Source: Mnemiopsis leidyi (taxonomy: Eukaryota > Ctenophora > Tentaculata > Lobata > Bolinopsidae). Taken from it: 22,998 nucleotides of DNA. Every line of letters starts with the position of its first letter. The stretch's first letter is position 1. The DNA lies in contig JH155387.1 in the NCBI GenBank assembly GCA_000226015.1, forward strand, positions 136,649 through 159,646, read 5' to 3'. The position numbers and the translations under genes are program-made. Below are positions 1 to 10,500 of this stretch, one piece after another. The notes beneath the pieces are model-generated. The model was not told the DNA's origin. It saw nothing but the letters and a program-made list of their open reading frames with translations, and did no database searches.

Positions 1-266
1 TTGTACTTTACTTTTACTTTTTTGTTTTCCCTGTTTGATCGTACATCTTGTTGTAGTTGTTGCGAGGTAATTATGTATACATTTCATGATGTGGAATACA
101 TTCTGCGGCCTGAGGCAGTCAAAACCTATAATTGTAATCGTATACATAATTAAGTTTGATAAAGGAGCTTGTGCGCGGACGTGCGCGCGGACGTTCGGAC
201 GGACGGACGCTTTTTGAGCTAATTATCCAAATTTACGCTGTCGATCGCCAACCCTTGTTTTGTACT

Positions 267-286
267 TTTTGTGCACGTGCACAAAA
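267..286. repeat. 20-bp perfect palindrome with CACGTG centre
   Basis: TTTTGTGCACGTGCACAAAA is fully self-complementary and contains an E-box core. It lies just left of the hairpin at 301-335. Confidence 0.85.
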
Positions 287-300
287 CGTATCAAAACAAT

Positions 301-335
301 CTTGCCATTTGGGCCCTTCGGGCCCAAATGGCAAG
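301..335. repeat. 16-bp perfect hairpin with TTC loop
   Basis: The arm 301-316 (CTTGCCATTTGGGCCC) is exactly complementary to 320-335 around TTC. It is GC-rich in an AT-rich setting and shares the CCTTCGG loop style with the hairpin at 2820-2844. Confidence 0.9.
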
Positions 336-1498
336 ATACGGGAAAAAATAAAATCTAGCTTTTTACCCGCCTCAGCTACTAAGATTTAATGTATGTGATT
401 TTAAATAAATATATATCATATATGTATGTTTATTTAACAGAAACGTTTCGTATCATTTCGAAGAACAGGAAGAACTATAAATCAGCTGTCGCTTTTAATA
501 GAAGAGTAAAATATATTTTTTTACTAACAATGCAGTAGCAACAATTATGTCCAAAAAGGTAAAAGGCCATCAAATTGGGGGATCCCGTTATCACGAGTAA
601 CAATAGCTTATGTCGTAAAGGATAATACAAAGATATAATATAGCCACGTAGGAGTAATACAAATATTTGAAATATATTCACAGAGCCAGAATCACTTTGG
701 GAAATGTCTGTTTTTTGTTAACCCAGTTTCTGACAGGGCCATTAGTTAGTCACGGAAAATTTTGCCAAATTTCTTGGTGCCATGACAAGCCAGAATACTG
801 AATTTTCCGGCGGCGAAAATTGGCTTATCTCGTGACAATTGTTCGATCACACTTTCAAAAAATTTCGTCAAGTTTAAACATTTATTTACTTGTGGTACAA
901 GGAAGGCCTTTTCGATATTTATAACGCGAGAGATATATGCCATCTTCTTGCTAAGTTTAGTGTCAGCATATACCTTTGCTTTCGACTGACTTGCTCATAT
1001 ACATTATACAATATACACGGACGGAAAAGTTTCGTGTTCGGGACAAGACAAGTACGACCAAGAGGACCTAAAAATCAAGGTTTAAGCAATCCTGGGATAG
1101 GGCAGTAATCGGTGAGACTTGAGGAATATGGAAAACAACAAGTCGATCTATCTAAGCCCAGACAGAACAGTCAAGAAGTATATCATACGATACAATAACG
1201 TGCAAAATAGCTGGTAATAAGTGGTAAACTAGAGTCTTGGAAAATAATTTCGATGTTCTACATCATCATCAGTCTCAAATTATTTTAATAATTAATAGAG
1301 TTGGTTTCAATACCCATCGAATTTCCATTGTACCTTTTTTCCATTTCCTTGTATGTTGTTTAAAGTATCTTATTATTCTTAGTAGCTTATAGAAATTCGA
1401 TTTTATTGAATCAACTTTTCGTTATTCAGTCAACAGTTGTAGTTCTAGTAAGATTATCATTATTCTATTTATCATTATATCATCTAAAACAGATAATC

Positions 1499-1562
1499 AT
1501 GACGCATCCATTGTTCGTTTTGGCTGTTGTACTAGCAATAGCTTCGGCAGCAGAAAACAGTG
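1499..1562 (+). CDS. Exon 1: start codon and signal peptide
   Basis: The ATG has A at -3. The 21 encoded residues (MTHPLFVLAVVLAIASAAEN...) have a hydrophobic core and small residues before a likely cleavage near ASA/AE, which is a typical secretory signal peptide. The donor GTGGGT at 1563 leaves phase 1, matching the next exon. A GTAAAA at 1567 would leave phase 2 and break the frame, so I chose the former. No clear TATA box is seen upstream. Confidence 0.75.
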
Positions 1563-4500
1563 GTGGGTAAAACAGTTCTTATATCGATGATTGATGATTG
1601 AAGTATAAATACCAAATTTTGCTATTACTGTTGCAAACACCCTCTTAACTTGTCATTTGCACTTTTGCTTATTATTGTGATCAGAAATTGTGCTTCAATT
1701 TAAATTTAAAGATATAAATAAATTAAAAGACATAAAATTCAAACAATACAAGTAAATAACAAGCTATGAGCTGTTCTCAGAAACAAGAATTGCGCCCGCT
1801 CAGTCAGGTCCCAGGCTAGGCGGTCGCTAGATTTCCATCTTTTAAATTCTAAAGAAGCTTCTTTGATTTGCCCTCTGCTAGTCACTAGTGCTAGAAGCAT
1901 TTGAATTTGAGCGGCAGACATACTGTAAATAGAGTTTCTGCCGCAAAGACTGCTGATGGAATACCACAGCAGCTACACTGAAAATACAACCGGAACAATT
2001 TTATTTCAACTTGTTTGATGATACTGGCGGCTGTAGATATGTACTGGTTTTCGGTTTCGATGCACGTCTAGTAGCCCAGAAATGCGTGAGGGCATGTTAT
2101 GGCCGCAGCAGTTGTTAACCTAGAACTTCAAACCGGCCGTAAAATTTTAGCAATTAAAAACAACGGATGCGGAATAATTTCGACAGTACAGACAAATAGT
2201 TTGGCTATGTCCAAGTTTCAGTGTCATAAGCTTGGAGTGGCTGATACGCGGCTCTTGCATTACATCTAGTCAAAATTCAAATTTAACTGATATTGAAAGT
2301 GAAAGTGAAAACAGGTGCAGACGAGCGTGATTCACGAGTTATACGATTCGTGAAGCAATTACGATAGCTGATTCAATCGGCCTGTTGCGAGGTGTTTATA
2401 AGCAGAACGCTGCACTGTAAAATTTGTGTGTCGATATTTTGTGTCAGGTAATCTAATAATATTATCGTGTTAACGCAAAATAAAACTTAAGGGGGCATGA
2501 GAAATATGAATAAAGAATGAAGTAATTGGCCTTAAACCATAGATAAATCAGATAAGCATTAGAATCAAATATCAAATTGAAATAATACTTCGGAGTAATA
2601 CTCTGATGGTGATACACAGGCCGGGCAACGTTGATAAACTCACAAATATATATTCAGCGTAGAATAAATTTGAGGAGGCAATTTTTTCCACATGCAACGT
2701 CGACATGGTAATAGTGGCCTGCACTATGTGTTAAATTGCTTTGTGACACCAGACACATCCATCTACCTACCCACCCTCCTACGACCACCAAAATCCGACC
2801 ACTTTAAACCATCTACTTTACTTTTTTGCCTTCGGCAAAAAAGTATTAGAGATGGAAAAAATTAATTTACAGGATTGGTCCAACCCACACATTTTACCCT
2901 TGTTCCAGTGGTAGAAGGGCATGGACCCTATGCCGATGAAGAACTTGGGCTGCTCCTTTATAAAGGCGGCACTGTTTGTAGTGATGGATTCACCACCACT
3001 GCTGCTGATGCCATATGCAAGGATATGAACTTTGAACGTTCGATTGTGTGGGTTACCGATCCAGATCTTACTAGAGAGAGATCACAGTACCAGATCAAAC
3101 TTGACAACGTTAACTGTGAAATTCCAAATTGGAAGAGCTGCTCTTTTAATGATAAGCATCACAACTGCCATCACACTGACGACATTTTTCTAAGTTGTTT
3201 ACTCAAAGGTAAGTGTTTTTTGGCTTAGTAGACGAAAGGCGATTTTGCTACCAAGATGACGAAATTTAATTATCTGAGCAATAAAAAAGTAATATTCGCG
3301 GAAAATTATGTGCATTTCGATAAAACTATTCAATAGATTATATGAAGTTATTATTTTGGGGTGTTTCATCAGATAATTTATAATCTAATTCCTACATGAC
3401 AAGGTAAACGCACTACTTTGAACTTTAGTTTCATGTAGAACAATCGTTTCTTTGCTGACGATTGTTCTACATGAAACTATAGTTCAAAGTAGTGCGTTTA
3501 CCTTGTCATGCATAATGCTCCAGTATTTTGTTGAGCACTTTAGTTTGCAATCTTCCAATTGAAACTTCATAATCTAATTCCTATTCAGATTTACAAGAAG
3601 AGGGTTCACCATTCACTCTTGTTGACTCCAAAGGGGCAGTAATTCCGGGAGACCAGCTGGGTTTGGTACTGTACAAAAGGGGTGGAACGATGTGTCTTGC
3701 GAGAAATTATGACTTAACTGATAACTCATTAATTATAGCTGTGACCGCTATCTGTAGAGAAATGGGCTTTAAATCTGCTAAGCAATCATTACAAAATGAA
3801 GATTTTATCTATGATTGGGATTACTCCAAATATGGCCCAGAGCTGTACCATGTGCATTGTTCTACCCTAAATTGGAAAGATTGCACATCAAAAAAGCCAA
3901 CTCCTGTTAAATCACCCTGTTTCACTAATGAATATGTAATTCTGAGCTGTACAGGTAAAATTAATAGATTCATTTACCTATTAAAACTATCTTGTTTGAT
4001 CTGATTTACCTTATTACCTAATAGCTTCAGTTTTAATACTTTCAACTTTACTCTTTTACGATTAATTTGAGGTGATCATGATAACAAAAGGTTTTTAACG
4101 ACATTTGAATCAGAACTTATCATTTCACTGGCAGTAGTAGCAAACTTAACGATACAATAGATATATCTATAGGCACTAAAACGTCAAAGATTTTCTCTTG
4201 AGTAGGCTTGATCTACTTGCAATATCTAAAAAAATGTTATGCCCAGCAAATGAAACTCAGAAAAGTTACTCTATCTTAAAAATTCTTTCCGTCAATTAAG
4301 TTTAGGCAAGAACCTCCCGAAAGCAGTTTCTATTGTTTATTCATATGAAATGAGATTGAACATGGAACGTTTAAATGATACACTGCATAGGTTCTCACTC
4401 AATCTAGTCGCTGTGGCTGCCTTTCCTAAAGTATGCCCTTCAAATAACTAAAATTATATCCTATTTGTTTATTCATTTCCATTGTCATATAATCATATTT

Positions 4501-7500
4501 GCCAACTCTCCCTTTTCAGACAAAGAACCAAAGTCGTTGGTAAAGCTGGTATATCCCAAGGACCAAGACGCAGAAGGAGACAAGTCGGGATTTCTACTTT
4601 ACAACAGCAAAACTGTGTGTGCAGAGGAATTCACAAACTCTGAGTCAAGGGCTGTATGTCAGCTTTTGGGCTTTTCAGACTCTCTAAACTGGATTGCTAC
4701 AAAAGATGAGGGGCGTTATGAAATTAACTTGGGTGATTTGAAATGCGCCAGTCTTGAGTGGGATATTTGTATCTTACATAAAAACTATGATTGTAGAACA
4801 GGCTTTATTGTATTCCTCTTCTGCACAGGCAAGCAATAAATAAATTTCTCCTATTATCACAAAACCCATCTGTCCTACATAAAATGCAGTAAACATGGTG
4901 TAGGGATCATAAGTTGTACCCTTATTTTCATTTATCCCATTTCTCTTTATTTGACTAACATTAGGTATATGAGACATTCTTTCGACATGGTTTTTTATAG
5001 CTTTGGTTGGGGGACTTTTTGAATGGCCGCTTCCTTCAAAATAACAGCTTTCATTTCTTGCAGACAAACATGTTCCATTATTTTCATTGGTCGACGAAAC
5101 AGGAAACTCAGTGAAAGATCAGCAGTTAGGACTACTATTATATCGAGGAGGCTCAGTTTGTTATAACTCTTATTTCGACAACACAACAGCAGAAGCCATC
5201 TGCAGACAAATGAGTTTTTCTTCTGCTCTTGAATGGACGACAGAGATAGAATCTGATATCCAGCTAAAATACCAGCCCACTATCAGGATAAGTTGCTCGG
5301 TAGCAGATTGGGATCCAAAGAACTGTTATTTTGAAGAAGTTGCATGGTTTGAGGATGGCTGCTATGATAAAATCGATGTGTTTTTAAGTTGTACAGGTTA
5401 GTTATGAGACCAAATATTACTCCTTTGGGCATTATTTTGAGGTAAGCATTTTAAGGTTAGAACAGCATCCCGAATATCAATCCTTTGGGGACACCATATT
5501 CTCCTTAGATCATTTTCAAGTAGCCGTTTCAAAGAAATTCGGAAAACTCGCCCAAATAAATACCATATACCGTGTCAAGCTTTGTTTTTTACGAACACTC
5601 TCCAGCTTTAAGTTCTTTTTTTTCATAGTCATCCAGGTTTATACATTCTAAAAGACCCAGAAGCAACGTTTAAAATCTTCTCAAATTTTGGCCTTGACAT
5701 GTAGGGCTTCCGAATTGGACACGATAAATCTCACAATAATTCCAAATTTGACACTTTCGATGCCGAAAAAGTATCACGTAGGGCCCAAAGAATTGGAATT
5801 TTTAACTTGGAGCCAGAAGAAAAGTTACACCAGTATTTCGACGTAATATTTGATGAGGAATAGGTACGAATTTCAATCTAGTTTTAAGGCCAAAAAATTA
5901 GCAACTTTGAGGTAGAAGAAAAGTTAGACCAGTGTTTTGTCCTAAATTTGACGAGAAATCCGAATTTGACAGTTTCAAAGCAGACTAAGTTTAGTTTCAA
6001 GTGACCCCTTAAATGACCCCTTATAAGGCGCGAAATGGAAATTTTTAATTGTAAGTAAATAAAAAGTTAGACCAGTATTATGACGTAAAATATGACGGCA
6101 AATCAGATGGTGACAGTCCTAAAGCTCAAAATTGCAAGGAATCTGAAACCATATCACGTCTTCTCTGGCTGGAGGCTCACTTTGTGTTTTGCAACTGATA
6201 TTTCAACAATTAACAGTGTCGAGATTTTTGGAAATAGAGCATCAAAAAGCTTAAAAAGCTACTAGCTTTTTCTATTTGATAGGCGTAGAGTTTCGTGGAT
6301 ATTTGATGAATTTTTAGTAGCAGAAACTTTTCGGCGATATTTATCGGAATTGTATTTTTCTAAGCTCTTTGAAAAGCTTTAGGATATTATGCTTTAAGAT
6401 ATCATGCAAATTCAATCTGAAAATTTCTCTAGATATTTTCAGATAGGCATTGCATAATATGCTAAAGCATTTCCACTGCATTATGGTTTTAAAATTGATG
6501 TTTTATTTATATTTTATGATCATTTAGATACGAAGTCACAATGCGGAGCAGGTTCCTACATGAGCATGGGACGATGCGAGCTCTGTCCCAGACATACATT
6601 CAGTAACAACACAAACCACAACACAAGGTGCTTTAGTTGTCCTGAAATGAAAGGATTTTCGGGACAAGGGGCCACATCTGTCGCAAACTGCACAGAAGGT
6701 AAGAAGAAAGCAAATGCTCTATTCTTTCTGGTTATCAAAACTTCAAAAATTGGAACCCATTACCATGTCTATTACCAATATGGCTTAAAACTTGAAAAAG
6801 CGAGAATAAATGCGGCATTGCAAGAGCCTACACACAACTGGTGATACCTATAAAGTATAATGAGTCATCATACCTCTCCTTAAGGAACATTTACAAATAC
6901 TAGTCACAGGGAGAGGGTTTTTTATGGACCCTTGTGCCAGCCCCTTGTTCTTAGGGGTCCCCTTGCCGTGGGACATTTTGGCTAATGCCCCTGGAGTTGC
7001 AGTCAACACTCCATCAACCACGGCAAGTCGTCTTCTAGCCACTCATATCATGAGTGTATGACTCATAACCTCTGCCGCTATTCATCTTCTAGGTGCTCAT
7101 CTGATGAGTGTATGAATCATAACCCCTGCCGCTAGTCGTCTCCTAGCTGATCATCTGATGAGTGTATGAATGACAGTGAACCATCAAACAAAACCAGCCA
7201 GAGGGAAATGGTAAAAGCTAACTCAGAGAATTGCCTATAACAAAACGCCACATAGCAGATACAACCTTAGAATAACCCCCCTATCAGCATCATATGAAAG
7301 CGCACCGACTGCAGGACCCACGCAGCAAAACAAACACCTCCCAACGGCCAACAAGGTACGTCAAATCCAATACATAACTCCTGGCAAATCGCACCAGATC
7401 GAGTAATACCAGTGCCACACTCGGTCACCTCACACACACCAATTGCGAGCCTCAACGTCGAGGATCACCTATCAGAACCGCAAGCAAAATGCAGTGGTAG

Positions 7501-10500
7501 TTCCTAGTAGTATTCACTACCACTATTCTGGAAGGGTGTCTCGACACCTGACTCCCAATGGGTTCTAGGACCCATTGGGACAATGGTAGATGTCCTTCGG
7601 AGCATTACCAATCCACCAAGGCCATATCCACGTTATGTCCCCCGGAAGAACCAACCTGGCGAACCCCCAGCCCAGCAGAGTCTGGTCTAAGCCTGCAATC
7701 CAGAGGAGCTCCATGAGACGTTAGCCACAAGGTGGACTTAGCTTCCTTGCCAAAACGGGGAGGCAAAGTGAGTGCCCACGGACAAAAAAATACTAGTCAA
7801 CCTTTAAACAAATTAAACAATTTTATAGACAATTGTTTATCAAACATGCCAATTTGGAGTGACATCGGATCATTGTTTGGTCCCATCACATAAGTAATTT
7901 TATTTTTGTTTGACTTTATTTCCCAAGTATCACTAATAAATCCAATTAGGAAACTCGACTGAATCATAAGAACCTTACAAAAAGATTTCATACAGAGCTA
8001 AAAGTGGTTAAATAGCTTCCTCAAAGTTTTCATATCAAATAATCGTATAGACACAACATCCGCAAACATAAATAAACTTTTTCACGTTCAGATATAAAGT
8101 GGAGATCCGATGGTCAGTGTCGTAACCCTCGTCCCGGCGATAACAGACACATCATTGAGTGTGACCCTGATTCTGGACCATGCTGTAACGATATTATGTG
8201 TACATTTTCTTCAACTTGTTTTTGTCGCAACTGTATAAATTACAGTCTAGTGAGGGATATTAGAAATTCCAAAGAAAACTGTATAATTTCAAACATGAAT
8301 GGATTTCTCAAATACGTTTGTTTCGATGAATCTAAACACCGTCTTTTCTATAAGTGTCCTTTTGAAAACAAGAATTATGAAGCATGGTTTGGAGGTAGAA
8401 TTTTAGATTCCACCAATAATCCGGAACTGATTATGGTATCAACTATCTGTAATGATGATGCTTACTCATATCAAGTTTGCGGGTTTAGCACGAAAATTAC
8501 AAATACTGAAGTTTTTTGTGGGGGTTATTTCTGTAACAACATGGAACATTACCAAATAAATCCTTGTGAAAAAGACTGCAAAAAGAGCAAATATTTTTGT
8601 GAATCAAACTTGTTGAAAACAATTACGACCAGCATTACTACTAATATCATGTCAACGAGCTATAATTATGGAAGGCTGTTTTATGACTACGGTTTAATTT
8701 GCAATGACGAATGCGACTACTCTTTTTGCGCAGATGAAGCTCTCTGCAACGGCTTTCATTATGGAGTGTGGTGTCCGATCGGCACTCGTATTCACTCTGC
8801 TGATTTGGTGCCAGTTCATGAGGTTTGTGATGGACTGAAAACAGAAGTTTGTTCAGACATAAAAGGTAAGGATGAGGAAAACTGCACATCATTTTCTGAC
8901 AGCGACACCTTGAACACATGTGTTCATTACATCCGAAAAATGCTAAACAACGAAAATACTACTGTCCGAATTTTTAACTTTACTCGGTGTTCTGTATTTG
9001 CCGAGAAAAGCGATTATAATACACCAAGTTACCCCTACTGTGCCGATTATAAAGATCAGACGAATTGCTCAGATACTCAGCGAGTCGGAGGTTACTGTCT
9101 TATCAATGGGTTCCGTTCGAGTGTCTCCAAGTATCTAATGTGTGACTCAAAAGTTATGAAACATCATAATCGTAAACATTATTTGTGCCACGATGACCTT
9201 GAAAATCAATGCTATTTTCCTCCTGCCTCAACCAGCAACTGCAAGGTGCACAAACATAAAATGTGCAATGGTGTTTTTGATTGTACTGATAGCAGTGATG
9301 AATATGACGCCGTGTGTTTTCACAATGTGAATGGTTTTTCATGTGAACGATGGTTTTTTCCTAACATGTCCATTGATTTTCCTTATAAGTGGGTTAAAGA
9401 CGGCATAAGAGATTGTGTAGAAGGGGAAGATGAAAATGATGAAAACTGGTTAGTTTGTGAGTTTCAAAATCAAACCAAATCAGATGCTTCGAAAAGAATA
9501 AGACGTAAAAATGAAGATTGCAAAAACGTCTTCAAGTGCCCATCCGGAATAGGATTTGTTGAAGAAGAAGAACTCTGTGACGGCGTTGAGTCTTGTGATA
9601 CAGATATGAACATTGAGAATAAAATCTGTAGGATTGCAAGAGACTTTCCATCAAAACTTACTGCCGTCACTGATGGAAGTTACGGTTTAAACTTTTGTAA
9701 GTCACTCAGTAGTGATACCTCAGTTTCATGTCGTTTAATGAAATTGGAAGGTCCCTGGATGGAAACACAAGTTTTTGGAGCCTTAAATAATCAAAGAGTG
9801 AATATGTATCTTCCCTCGTCAAAAGTGGAGTGTGCCAACCTTTTTGGGGAATTTTATGCATATTATAGCTGTATGGATCTCTGTTTAGAGCCGGAAGCAA
9901 TTTGTCCCCTTAATCAAAGACCACTTCTGCATGACTCTTGTCGTGGACATGGGCAGTTTCTTGACCGAATATATACCGTGGCTAATCGTTCATATATAAC
10001 ATTTGTCAGAAAGGAAGGTCTGGATTATTATCACGAAAACTATTTTCAGTGTAAAAATGGAAAATGTGTATTACACTCAGAAGTTTGCGATCTGGTAGAC
10101 AATTGTGGTGATTTAAGTGATGAGAAGAATTGTGCAAATCACATAGTTTGCAAAGAAACACTTAACACTAGCTTTGAGCAATTGATTTCTAAAAGACAGA
10201 AGTGTGATGGAATTTATGATTGCTTTGATTTGAGTGACGAATGCAATGAATCATGCGGTCGACAAATACTTCCTTCCTGGTATTTGAAAAGCTCTTGTTG
10301 GACTCTCGGGATATTAGCCGTTTTGTTGAATCTTTCTAGCTTTGCTGAAGGATTAGAAAGCATCAGAGACAGTCATACTTACAAAACACTTTTAACTAAT
10401 TGTCTGATGTGCGTGATCAACATTGGAGACTTCTGTATAGGTGTATACTTAGTAATTCTGTCTGTGTATGACAGTCTAATCTTTGGAAAAAACTTTTGCA

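Larger units (their letters stand above)
1..1498. other. Upstream region without a recognised gene
   Basis: I see no exon with convincing splice sites on either strand. Bases 170-210 are unusually GC-rich with repeated GCGGACGT and GGAC words. Two perfect palindromes follow (listed separately). The last part before 1499 should hold the receptor promoter and 5' UTR, but no TATA box is evident. Confidence 0.5.

Noticed and set aside
746..943. 65-codon - strand frame ending in a Lys/Gly-rich stretch
   Set aside because: No splice sites or recognisable domain; could be chance or an old transposon piece.
7031..7173. CTGATGAG cores suggesting hammerhead ribozymes
   Set aside because: The required GAAA box and matching stems are not found at the right distance; the core is part of a palindromic tandem repeat.
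8647..9900. Antisense open frames over the receptor's last exon
   Set aside because: They are shadows of the long coding frame, which has clear domains.
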